From Sphingomonas kaistensis (lineage in GTDB: Bacteria > Pseudomonadota > Alphaproteobacteria > Sphingomonadales > Sphingomonadaceae): a stretch of DNA of 64,000 nucleotides. Every line of letters begins with the position of its first letter. The first letter of the stretch is position 1. The DNA is taken from positions 1,557,001 through 1,621,000 of the forward strand of contig NZ_JAATJC010000001.1 in the NCBI RefSeq assembly GCF_011927725.1. Direction: 5' to 3'. A program made the translations under genes and the position numbers. The notes under the pieces are model-generated. The model saw nothing but the letters and a program-made list of their open reading frames with translations. It was not told the origin of the DNA and ran no database searches. This document shows positions 26,858-35,700 of the stretch, piece after piece.

Positions 26858-27436
26858 TTAGACCTTAATCGAAATTTCAATCGCGGACGGCGAGCAGCCG
26901 AATTGAGCAGCCAAGCCTTCTTTTGCCTCGGCAACGGTCAGTTTACGTGCGCCACTGCGTGGTTCATTTTCAACCCGGCGCGAATAGGACCAGTCGATCT
27001 TCTTCTTCGGCACCGGCTTGAAATCGCACTCCTCTGGGTCGAACCCGAGCAATTTACGAGCAGACAGGTAGCGGATTGGCTGCTGCGATGGCTTGAAGGC
27101 ATTCGGAATGTCGATTGCAGCCGCCTGATCAAACAGGATCGCCCACTTTCCTGTTTCGCCAGTTGTCTCGTCCCTTCGAGCGACGATGTCTTTGATCTTG
27201 GCGATCAAGAAGGCTGCGCGGTGACCCTCACCCTTGTTTTTGTCCTTCCGCGCCAAAATGATGTACTTAGCTTTGCTCGCACGTGAGAGATTAAGCCGCC
27301 AGGCAGCGCTATTATTTGCGTCCAGCAAATCGCGGGCGGGGTCTTCAGTAAAGATCAATAAGGAGTCCGGCGGTTCGTCCGACGGCTGGCTAACCGTTGT
27401 TTGGGACTGCTTCTTGCTGTCGTGAACCGTGACCAT
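26858..27436 (-). CDS. Hypothetical protein with possible PUA/EVE-like fold (first of minus-strand module)
   Basis: The 192-aa protein starts at ATG 27436 with GAGAGGAA upstream. Its middle region has KAKYIILARKDK, RAAFLIAKIKDIVAR, GKWAILFDQAAAIDIP, QQPIRYLSARKLLGF. The strand pattern and the closing QxPIRYL...LGFDP resemble small PUA/EVE-type nucleotide-binding modules, which read modified bases or RNA. This is a pattern judgement only. The C-terminus is a short basic segment followed by a helix (VAEAKEGLAAQFG). It is the promoter-proximal gene after the tandem operators at 27.5 kb. Confidence 0.5.
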   Translation of the reverse strand: MVTVHDSKKQSQTTVSQPSDEPPDSLLIFTEDPARDLLDANNSAAWRLNLSRASKAKYIILARKDKNKGEGHRAAFLIAKIKDIVARRDETTGETGKWAILFDQAAAIDIPNAFKPSQQPIRYLSARKLLGFDPEECDFKPVPKKKIDWSYSRRVENEPRSGARKLTVAEAKEGLAAQFGCSPSAIEISIKV

Positions 27437-27497
27437 TCCCGATTCCTCTCGGCGTACCATAATCGCGTGTATATCCGAGCCTCCTAGCCGAGTCAAA

Positions 27498-27532
27498 TAA
27501 TCATGATTATAATCTCTCCTTAATCAGGATTA
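27498..27532. promoter_or_regulatory. Two tandem palindromic operator-like sites
   Basis: TAATCATGATTA (27498-27509) and TAATCAGGATTA (27521-27532) share arms TAATC/GATTA with a two-base centre. Their centres are 23 bases apart, close to two helical turns. The stretch is AT-rich in otherwise GC-rich DNA. It lies 62 bases upstream of the minus-strand module and about 170-200 bases upstream of the zincin gene, so it could control either or both. Confidence 0.7.
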
Positions 27533-27699
27533 TGCGTTGGGGATTGGTGGTGCTCACCAAATGAGGGGCTTGGTCCTACTCGACGCGATAGAGCATGCTG
27601 AAGATTGGAAATCATGCTGGGTAGCCGACCGCTGTAACTCACGGCATCGGGACGTGAGAAAGCTACTAGCGGCAAGCTCGGCAGGTCGGCATCGTGTGA

Positions 27700-28824
27700 G
27701 TGGACAAGTCCACGCTGATTTCGAAAGCGAGTTTGAATTTGAGTCTCTCAAACTTCTTCTGGCGGTGGGTAGGGGAGAAGATCCGCGCAGCCGATCCCGC
27801 GAAAGGAGCATTGGTCTCGCAGCGGTATAGCTACCTATTCCGACCCGGGACGGCACGCCGACGGCGGACTGAAGTGCCTCCCGCCGCTCCCGATGAATCC
27901 CAGAAGGCTGAACTGGCTGAGCCCACGCGTGCTGATGTGCAGCAATTGATGGACCAGGCGCTAACGACGCCCACTCTCGATAGCCTGCAGCAGTTCGTGG
28001 ACTTCGCTAACCGTTTCCGGAAACTCGCGGCTTACAATCTCTACATGGTTTATATTCAGCGCCCCGGCGCCGCGGCAGTCGCAACGCGCGACGAGTGGAT
28101 GGGCGTAGGTCAGACCATAATGCCCGATGCCGTTCCCATCGTTATTCTGCGTACTTTTGGACCAATCGAGCTCGTTTACGAGCTGTCTGACACAGCGCCA
28201 CCGCAAGTTCGGGATCCCCGAAGTCACATGTTGGGTGCAGAGGGGCCGTTCGATGTCGAGCGAATGAATAGGCTCGTGCGTAATCTTAAACCCAAGGGTA
28301 AAGCACTCCGTATCGATGTCGTGCAAGGCAGCTACGGCGCGCACCTCGCCGGTACTGCTGCGGCCGCCAGACCTTTGCTAACTGATGTGCAGGACTTAGC
28401 CTCTGGGACGCTACCTACCGGCCAGATTGCACATGGTAACTTCGAAACGACGCCGTACCCGGCGCATGACTTACTCTATCGTATCAAGCTCAACCGCCGG
28501 ATGACCGCAGCCGAGCAGTTCACGACACTTGCGCATGAACTCGGGCACATCTTCTGTGGCCACCTTGGCGCATTCTTGCCCTCAGGTAGGGCTGATGACG
28601 ACCATGGATGGCCGGACCGCTCCTCTTTGGGGCAGAGCGCCCGCGAGATCGAAGCTGAGCTAGTAGCTTGGCTCATCGCCTCTCGAGCCAATCTGATAAC
28701 CGGTGCCCCGATCTATCTGAGGCCATACTTGGAGCGGGCGAGAGATGATGGATCAATCGGGTCAGTCAGCCCTCACGCCATCATTCGGGCGGCCGCCCGC
28801 ATTGAGAGGCTGTCGAAGCGCTGA
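27700..28824 (+). CDS. Zincin metallopeptidase, ImmA/IrrE or ArdC-like
   Basis: The 374-aa protein has a zinc-protease signature TLAHELGHIFCGH (H279, E280, H283) with a downstream REIEAELVAWLIASR that supplies the third ligand Glu, as in ImmA/IrrE. Its N-terminal half (FANRFRKLAAYNLYMVYIQRPG, VATRDEWMGVGQTI) resembles the single-stranded-DNA-binding N-terminal domain of ArdC-type anti-restriction proteins. GTG 27700 is the first possible start; a TTG at 27811 is in frame but has poor ribosome-site spacing. ImmA-type proteases cut repressors to switch on defence or mobile-element genes; ArdC proteins protect DNA from restriction. Which applies is unresolved. Confidence 0.7.
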   Translation: MDKSTLISKASLNLSLSNFFWRWVGEKIRAADPAKGALVSQRYSYLFRPGTARRRRTEVPPAAPDESQKAELAEPTRADVQQLMDQALTTPTLDSLQQFVDFANRFRKLAAYNLYMVYIQRPGAAAVATRDEWMGVGQTIMPDAVPIVILRTFGPIELVYELSDTAPPQVRDPRSHMLGAEGPFDVERMNRLVRNLKPKGKALRIDVVQGSYGAHLAGTAAAARPLLTDVQDLASGTLPTGQIAHGNFETTPYPAHDLLYRIKLNRRMTAAEQFTTLAHELGHIFCGHLGAFLPSGRADDDHGWPDRSSLGQSAREIEAELVAWLIASRANLITGAPIYLRPYLERARDDGSIGSVSPHAIIRAAARIERLSKR

Positions 28825-29063
28825 GTTAGTGGGACCCGAGACTCTTCCACGTATTGATGAGGCTAAACTGCCCGGAGCGGCTGACAGGTTAAGGGCCCGC
28901 CATTACGTTCGGAAACGGATGACAGATTGTTGATCAGGCAGTGCAGGACCGGAGCGCGCATGCTGCCCTTCTCCCAAGCTGCAATCAATTCTGGCGGCTC
29001 TGCGCATGGTCGGGATGACCGCTTTTGTCGCTGCTTCAGGGTATTCAGTCTCTCTGACTGGAG
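28825..29063. other. Gene-free stretch before the ARPP-1 gene
   Basis: About 240 bases without a convincing gene. It contains the second copy of the 16-base motif at 29016-29031 and a GACTGGAG ribosome site just before ATG 29064. It presumably holds the promoter of the ARPP-1 gene. Confidence 0.5.
29016..29031 (+). repeat. Second copy of the 16-base motif
   Basis: An exact copy of tgaccgcttttgtcgc, also found at 18016-18031, lies here 48 bases before the ATG at 29064. The shared position just upstream of two separate defence-type genes suggests either a common control site or a shared repeat remnant. Confidence 0.4.
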
Positions 29064-29987
29064 ATGCCTATGTACGCGATCACGAAGCTCCTGGACCAAG
29101 TCGAACTTGGCACGCCGCTCACAGCTGGCGCTGTCTTCATGTTTCCGATCTTTGGCCAGACGGTGTTCTCAGACGACCTGATGGTTCTCGATGAAGCGCT
29201 GAATGAAGGTGCGGTTGAGATTACCGAAATCTCGGACGACGGCTTCGTCCCCGAGCTGTTGGTTAGGAATGCCGCGGATCGCAGTCTCTTCCTGCTCGAC
29301 GGTGAGCAGGTGGTTGGTCTCAAGCAGAATAGAACCTTCAACCTCTCGATGCTCCTGCCTGCCAAGAGCAGCACCGTCGTGCCTGTGTCGTGTCTCGAAC
29401 GGGGCCGCTGGGACGTCCAGAGTTCGCGAGCAATGGCCGCAGAGCATGTTCATTTCGCGAAGGGACGAGCCAGCAAGATGCGCTCCGTTGGTCAGAGCCT
29501 CGCAACCGCAAGAGCTTACAGCTCAGATCAAGGTCGTGTCTGGGCGGACATCGATGAGAAATTTGCTGAACGCGGATCCCGCAGCAGCACCTACGCAGAG
29601 GCAGACTATTACATGGAGCGTCGAGCCGAGCTTGAGCCGCCCGCGATTGAGTTTGAACCGCAAGCTGGACAAACGGGGGCGGCATACGGAGTGGGCAAGA
29701 GGATCGTGGGGGCGGACCTATTCGGCTCTCCCAGTCTCTTTCATTCACTGGGCCGAAAGCTCTCAAGAAGCTACCTAATGGAGACCATTGGGGCAGAAAC
29801 ACTAGCCGCGCCGCCTTCCACAGCCGACGCTCTGAAGACGCTGAAGGCTCTCCTCAGCACGCCTGTGATGGCTTTTCCGGCACCGGGAGAGGGGGAAACT
29901 CTTCGGCTTGAGGCTGATGGCTTAACCGGAGCAGCTCTCGTGAAGAACGGGCGGTGCATCCATGTTGCCGTTCTCTGCGACCCTTAA
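29064..29987 (+). CDS. ARPP-1 domain protein
   Basis: The 307-aa protein matches the ARPP-1 family (ARG- and phosphatase-associated protein): an N-terminal GAVFMFPIFGQ, then LDEALNEGAVEITEISDDG, VRNAADRSLFLLDGEQVVGL, KQNRTFNLSMLLPAKSSTVV and PVSCLERGRWD. These are close to the family consensus. The name reflects repeated genomic association with ADP-ribosylglycohydrolases and phosphatases in NAD/ADP-ribose-linked systems; its activity is not known. The predicted partner is encoded 1.1 kb away at 31109 as an ARG-phosphatase fusion. A second in-frame ATG is at 29070. It converges with the WYL regulator gene, with 23 bases between. Confidence 0.8.
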   Translation: MPMYAITKLLDQVELGTPLTAGAVFMFPIFGQTVFSDDLMVLDEALNEGAVEITEISDDGFVPELLVRNAADRSLFLLDGEQVVGLKQNRTFNLSMLLPAKSSTVVPVSCLERGRWDVQSSRAMAAEHVHFAKGRASKMRSVGQSLATARAYSSDQGRVWADIDEKFAERGSRSSTYAEADYYMERRAELEPPAIEFEPQAGQTGAAYGVGKRIVGADLFGSPSLFHSLGRKLSRSYLMETIGAETLAAPPSTADALKTLKALLSTPVMAFPAPGEGETLRLEADGLTGAALVKNGRCIHVAVLCDP

Positions 29988-30010
29988 TCGTACCGGGCTG
30001 CTGCCAAGAG

Positions 30011-31003
30011 TCAGGGAAGGCCCGGGAAGTCGCTGCGGCGATGGTCTATGACCATCTTTGCCAAACTCTGAGGGGCGACAACTTCAACGCAGTTGCCCCA
30101 TGAGTAAAGGTGCCAGCACATCTCAAGGTGCCCCGAAGCTTTGAAGCGGACGATCAACGAGCCATCGCTCTGGTCCTCCGTCACCTGGCTGGGATGGAAG
30201 AGGTACCTCTTGGCGTGCTCTGCCGCATGGGGAGTGAAGCGCCAGACCACCTCACCGAACTCATCGTCGCTGTGATACGAGCCAAACGCCCGTTGTGCGT
30301 AGCTGGCCAGCTTGAAGCTCTCTGGAATCTCGAAGCTGGTAGCAAGCTGCTCTGCGGAGATGATGTCCTCAACCCGATAGTGCCTGAGGCGTCCGTCCTT
30401 CTTCGCTGTGTCCTCCGCGACCAAGTAGCGGCGCGCGCCGAGCAGCAATCCGTAGGGGGCTACCACGCGCTCTACTGCCTCCTCGTCAGCTCTGCTTTTA
30501 TAGGCGATTCGAAGGTGGAATGGACCTTTGAGGCAGGTCGATACTGCTTCATCTACCTCAGGGTTCAGGACAGGACGAGGACCGGGTCTCGCGGCGTACC
30601 CAAGTGCTTCGAGCAGGGCCTCTTCGTCGACAGCTAGCCGTGCACCAGAGCCTTCAGGCAAGAGTGCTCGTATCTTTTGATTAAGTGTCCTGAGACGTGC
30701 GGCCTCACTCACGAGACCAAGCAGTTCTAGTTCCGTGATCGCCGTGGACGTTGCCGCAAGTTCCTCCGCCGTGGGGCTGAGGAGTGCTGCGATAGAACGG
30801 GCGGGCAGCCGCCAATAATGCCGCTGATCGTCGCCAATGTAATGATCTGTCGTCGGGAAAGCTTGCTGTAGCGCTTCGATCATCCGCTGTGCCGTCCTCC
30901 GCACACAGCCGAATTCAGCTTCGATTTCCGCCAGGCAGACTCCTCGCCTGCCGCTCGCCATCATCGCCAGTCTCAGAAGATCAGTGGCTTTGGAAAATGA
31001 CAC
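30011..31003 (-). CDS. WYL-domain transcriptional regulator
   Basis: The 330-aa protein has an N-terminal helix-turn-helix (CLAEIEAEFGCVRRTAQRMIEA), a central WYL domain (LRIAYKSRADEEAVERVV, YGLLLGARRYLVAE, RHYRVEDI) and a C-terminal WCX-like extension (VVWRFTPHAAEHAKRYLF). WYL regulators, including BrxR/CapW, bind as dimers to palindromes and repress defence operons until a nucleic-acid ligand relieves them. The gene is divergent from the ARG-phosphatase fusion. A 15-bp dyad at 31019-31033, 15 bases from its start, is a plausible auto-operator. It could serve as island regulator, but the BREX dyad at 1345 is different in sequence. Confidence 0.85.
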   Translation of the reverse strand: MSFSKATDLLRLAMMASGRRGVCLAEIEAEFGCVRRTAQRMIEALQQAFPTTDHYIGDDQRHYWRLPARSIAALLSPTAEELAATSTAITELELLGLVSEAARLRTLNQKIRALLPEGSGARLAVDEEALLEALGYAARPGPRPVLNPEVDEAVSTCLKGPFHLRIAYKSRADEEAVERVVAPYGLLLGARRYLVAEDTAKKDGRLRHYRVEDIISAEQLATSFEIPESFKLASYAQRAFGSYHSDDEFGEVVWRFTPHAAEHAKRYLFHPSQVTEDQSDGSLIVRFKASGHLEMCWHLYSWGNCVEVVAPQSLAKMVIDHRRSDFPGLP

Positions 31004-31018
31004 AGCTATCGTCCCCCA

Positions 31019-31033
31019 TGACAGCTTCTGTCA
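31019..31033. promoter_or_regulatory. Dyad TGACAG-CTT-CTGTCA, candidate WYL operator
   Basis: Perfect 6-base arms around a 3-base spacer lie between the divergent WYL regulator gene (start 31003) and the phosphatase-ARG gene (start 31109). The location fits autoregulation and control of the divergent gene. Confidence 0.5.
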
Positions 31034-31108
31034 CCTGCGTAGGCTATTGTAGCTCCTGAAACAATCTGAGCCCACACCACCGTAGGCTTGAGTTCAGTGT
31101 GAAGGATT

Positions 31109-32608
31109 ATGGCCATCAAGACGAGCGTCTCACACCCGCTACAGATTGCTGAGATTTCAGCCGGGCCGGGGCTTGGCCGTGTGGGAATCACCTTCTGCCC
31201 GGGAAAGCGGCAGGTCTCAGCTTTCAGCGGGAGGTGGGATCGCGATTTATCGATCGACGTCGACGCGATTGCGAGCTGGGGTGCAGCAGCCGTTCTGACG
31301 CTGGTCGAGGATCATGAGCTCACTTCGCTCGGTGTTGAGAAGCTCGGCGCCGAGGTGCGGGCCCGGCACATGACGTGGTTTCACTTGCCAATCCCGGATG
31401 TCACCGCACCGTCGGCCAGCTTCGAGCGGATCTGGCAGGTGCACGGCGAGGGCATCCGCCACCTCATCCGGAGCGGCTTTGATGTGCTTGTCCACTGCAA
31501 GGGCGGACTTGGGCGCGCAGGGACGGTAGCCGCCCGGCTCCTAGTCGAACTCGGGTGGCGGCCGGATGACGCAATCTTAGAAGTTCGAAGGGTTAGGCCA
31601 GGCGCCATAGAGACATCGGCGCAAGAGGAACACGTCCTCAAATCAGAGAAGATCTTAGAGGCTCAATCATCTGAGATCTGGTTTTCGTTAGAAGATCGCG
31701 CGGTGGGAGCCTTGCTCGGGCTCGCCGTCGGCGATGCGGTAGGTACGACGCTGGAGTTTCAGCGGCGCGACAGCGGATCACCGCTTGAAGACATGGTTGG
31801 GGGAGGTCCCTTCCAACTCACTGCCGGCGAGTGGACCGACGACACTGCCATGGCGCTTGCGTTGGCGAATAGCCTGCTCGCAAAGAATGGCCTCGACGAG
31901 CTTGATCTGATGAATAGGTTTGTAAGCTGGTGGAGGCGGGGCAGATATAGCTGCACCGGCACCTGCTTCGATATTGGCAGCACAACAGCTTCAGCTTTGT
32001 CTCACTTCGAAGAAGCAGGGGAGCCGATCGCGGGCTCTAATCACCCGCACTCTGCTGGAAACGGCTCCCTAATGCGCCTAGCCCCCGTTGCGATTCTTGG
32101 CCTTCAACTCTCCATTCGCGAGCGAGCAGCGCTCGCCGAACGCCAAAGTGCAACCACTCACGGGGCGCCAGCTTGCCTTTCGGCGTGCAAGCACTTCTCC
32201 GTACTTCTCCACGACGCGATCAATGGCGCAACTCGAACTGAAGTCCTGATGCCTCGGAGTGCTGACGGGCACCCTGAGGTTGCGGAGGTGCTCGCAGGCT
32301 CGTGGCGCGGTAAGCCCAGGAACGCGATTAAATCGTCGGGCTACGTGGTCCACACTCTAGAGGCGGCGCTTTGGTGTATTGGCCGTACGAGCAGCTTCAA
32401 GGAAGCGGTCCTGCTCGCGGCAAACCTCGGTGATGACGCCGATACAACCGCCGCTGTCACGGGCCAGCTGGCTGGCGCGCTTTACGGAGCCGCCGCTATC
32501 CCTGAGCCTTGGTTGCGGAAACTGGCGTGGGCCGACCGAATAGAGACAATGGCTAGGGCGCTGGTGACCCGAAGTCGATTGCTCGCGCCCGTAACATCGC
32601 CGGTATGA
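31109..32608 (+). CDS. Dual-specificity-phosphatase-like / ADP-ribosylglycohydrolase fusion
   Basis: The 499-aa protein joins two enzymes. Residues 1-185 form a cysteine-phosphatase fold with the P-loop VHCKGGLGRAGTVAARLL (C130, CX5R). Residues 196-495 form an ARG (DraG-like) domain: RAVGALLGLAVGDAVGTTLE, EWTDDTAMALALANSLL (D244, D245 metal ligands), SAGNGSLMRLAP and NLGDDADTTAAVTGQLAG. ARG enzymes remove ADP-ribose from proteins, nucleic acids or small molecules; a phosphatase could act on the released product. The fusion is the classical companion of ARPP proteins, matching the ARPP-1 gene at 29064. The ATG at 31109 follows AAGGA. The WYL regulator gene is divergent. Confidence 0.85.
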   Translation: MAIKTSVSHPLQIAEISAGPGLGRVGITFCPGKRQVSAFSGRWDRDLSIDVDAIASWGAAAVLTLVEDHELTSLGVEKLGAEVRARHMTWFHLPIPDVTAPSASFERIWQVHGEGIRHLIRSGFDVLVHCKGGLGRAGTVAARLLVELGWRPDDAILEVRRVRPGAIETSAQEEHVLKSEKILEAQSSEIWFSLEDRAVGALLGLAVGDAVGTTLEFQRRDSGSPLEDMVGGGPFQLTAGEWTDDTAMALALANSLLAKNGLDELDLMNRFVSWWRRGRYSCTGTCFDIGSTTASALSHFEEAGEPIAGSNHPHSAGNGSLMRLAPVAILGLQLSIRERAALAERQSATTHGAPACLSACKHFSVLLHDAINGATRTEVLMPRSADGHPEVAEVLAGSWRGKPRNAIKSSGYVVHTLEAALWCIGRTSSFKEAVLLAANLGDDADTTAAVTGQLAGALYGAAAIPEPWLRKLAWADRIETMARALVTRSRLLAPVTSPV

Positions 32609-32711
32609 GGTTCTCAGTTGGACTGTGCACCTCCTTAGGGCAGACAAGCTTACAGACTTAGGGAAGTTGGCTTCAGAAGAAGCTGGCGACGATGGTACCA
32701 GTGGAGGGTGA

Positions 32712-35700
32712 GTGAGAGAGCAGGCATATCGGGACTGGTTGGCGGACGGTGGCTCTCATTCCCGAGCATCCCACAATTCCCACGTCTATGCGCTGACGAC
32801 TATCGAGCAGCACTTGAGCGCTCTCGGTTCGCCTCACGCCAGTTTGGAAGAGGCTTGGAGGGCTGATCAGTTCCAAGAACTCCGGGATAGGCTGCGCGCA
32901 ATCCGTGAGGATGCGAGAGCGGGCGGGACGCAGTTCCGTCTCCTGATGCCTAGTTCGGAGACACCCCACAAAAGGCTTGTGAACTGGGGCCGCTGGCTCA
33001 ACCAGTACGGTCGATTTCTCAGTGGCGAGCGGCAAGAGCACAAAGATGCCGATAAGATCCGCCGATATGTTCTCGAAGAGGTGATCGAGCCAGCACGCGA
33101 GACCTCTGCTGCCACGACTGACGTTCTAGTTCGGGATGTGAACAGCGCCCTCCAGTTGAACGAGGCTTGGCCGAACATCTGTCAGGCTCTGGCGGGCAGG
33201 AAAATGCAGGAACTCGCAGAAGTACCGCCGCCGCAGCGAATTGGTGCGGAGGCAAGCTCTGCCACGATCTTCCGCTTCGACTTAGATCCAGCAGAGTACT
33301 GGGCGGATGCTGTCCTCCAAGAGAGGTATGGCGAGCCTATCAACAGAACAAAGAAGATCGTGTCCTATCAGGCCGCTGACGGACGTCAGTTGGGATTGGA
33401 TAGCGAGGCGTCATCGGCTCAGATTTGGCTAGAGGGAATTGTGACGCCTCTCCCAGACGGCGCCACGGCAAACCGATACACAGCAACCTCGCCGAGGAAT
33501 TCGAACCTTCCGCCACGCCTGCGATATGGTGGCACTGAGGCGCGGGAAGTGAGCTTGATCACCATTCCGAACGCCGACGCCCTTCGCTCCCTTCTGGACA
33601 CCTACCAGTCGCAGGACGCAGCCTTCGAGAACGGATTGAAGCTCTTGAGGGCGCGTTTCTTATCGCACTGCCCCGACTTCCGGAGCTTCGCGGAACCGCA
33701 GAGTTCCTACGTGGATGGAGAGCGCGCTTACAAGATTGCTGCCGCTGACAAGGTCACGGGCGCACTCCAGGAGGCTTTCGACGATGAGGAGCTTGGCCGC
33801 CAGGTGTTCGTCATCATGAAGGAGGCAGCCAAGGACGGCCCATTGGTGCGCTGGCAGACCGAAGACGATCTGAAGAAGAAGTATCCTTGGGCCCTCTCTG
33901 ACTTCTACAGATACATCGGTCGGCTTGTGCGCTCCAAGCACCCTATCGAAGAGAGTCTAGAAGAAGCGTTCAAGTCCTTTCAGGAATTGAAAGATGCTGG
34001 CGCTAAAGTTCTGACGTACGGTGAACAACTGAATATCCTGATTACGGCCGCCTCCATGGTTCACCCCCAAGCAGCGGCGCCGATCAAGAAGAAGATGATT
34101 AACGCAGCTGCAGAGGCGCTCGGGCAGCCGGCGTTGTTCCCGGGCGAGCATTTCGACCAAGAAAATTACAGCCGTTTCAAGGCTTTGTTCGACCGTGTAT
34201 TCGGTGTGATGAACAATGGATGGGGGTGGGGGCCCCGGGACTTTTTCGATGTGCAAGGCTTCCTATGGATCGCGCTCAACTATGAGCAGCCGGTTACGCC
34301 CCCTATCCAGCCAGCCAACGAACAATCAGTTGAGAGAACCTTTTCGATGAAGCCGACGAACCTCATTCTCTATGGGCCGCCTGGCACGGGGAAAACGTAC
34401 CGAACTGCGCTGGAGGCCGTCAAACTCTGCGGTGGGCCGGTCAACTATTCGGATGATGAACCGGGCCGCGCAGCGCTTATGAAGCGCTACTATGAACTCG
34501 TAGAAAATCGTCAGATTGAGTTCGTCACGTTCCACCAGAACTTCAGCTACGAAGATTTCGTAGAGGGCCTTAGGCCCGTGCCTTTGGAGAGCGAGAACGG
34601 GACTGCCGCCGGTTTTCAGCTGCAACCAGAAGATGGGATCTTCCGCCGGATCGCTGAGCGGGCCGGCAAGCGAGTAGCTGTTGGATCAGACGAATTCCAG
34701 CTCGATACAAGAAGCGTCTTCAAGATCTCGCTAGGGCAGTCGAACCAGGCGCAGTGGGACTGGGTATACGATCAGTCCTTGGAAGAGGGCTACGCTTACC
34801 TAGGCTTCAAAGACGTTGATTGGTCCGACCCGAAGTTTGCCGATCGCGAGGCAATCTTTGCTGAGCTCCAGGCCCGCTTCTCAGAGGAGCCAATTACCTC
34901 GCAGATGGGCGTGGTTAAGTCACCAGACCGCTTCCGCAATCAGCTCAAGGTTGGCGACGTTGTGATCGCTTCGAAGGGGCTCAACGCCTTTCGGGCGATC
35001 GGAATTGTAGAAGGGGAGTACGAATATGCACCCCGGCCAGACGGCCGCTACTGCCACAGGCGCAAAGTTCGGTGGCTTTGGGACGATCCAGACGGGGTCC
35101 CGGTCAGCGAAATTGCAGAGAAGCGCTTCAGCCTGGACACCATCTACCCACTTCCCAAAAGCCGGCTGAACCTGGCGGCGATCAAACGGTATGTGAACAG
35201 CGTTGAGGCTGACGATCAGGCTGGCGAGATCCTGCCGCATGTCCTCATCATCGACGAAATCAATCGAGCCAATATCTCGAAAGTCTTTGGTGAGCTGATC
35301 ACGCTGCTGGAACCGGATAAGCGTCTTGGCCAAGCTAATGCTCTGACCGTCAGGCTGCCTTACTCGAAACGTGAATTCGGAGTGCCGTCGAACCTGCACC
35401 TGATTGGCACCATGAACACTGCCGACAGGTCCATTGCGCTTCTCGACACCGCTCTCCGGCGGCGCTTCCGCTTCGAAGAAATGGCTCCGGATACGAGCGT
35501 TTCCGCCTTCAAGGCAGCCGAAGTGGATAGTGGAGTGCCCCTCACTGCAGTCCTCACCACGCTGAACAAGCGTATCGAGTATCTCGTCGACCGGGATCAT
35601 CGCATTGGCCACGCATTCTTCATCGGGTGCAAGGATCGCGCTGATGTGGATGAAGTCATGCGCCACAAGGTAGTCCCGTTGCTGCAGGAGTACTTCTTTG

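Noticed and set aside
30011..31003. WYL protein as the proven regulator of BREX
   Set aside because: It is 15 kb from the BREX operon and the dyads at the two loci differ in sequence.
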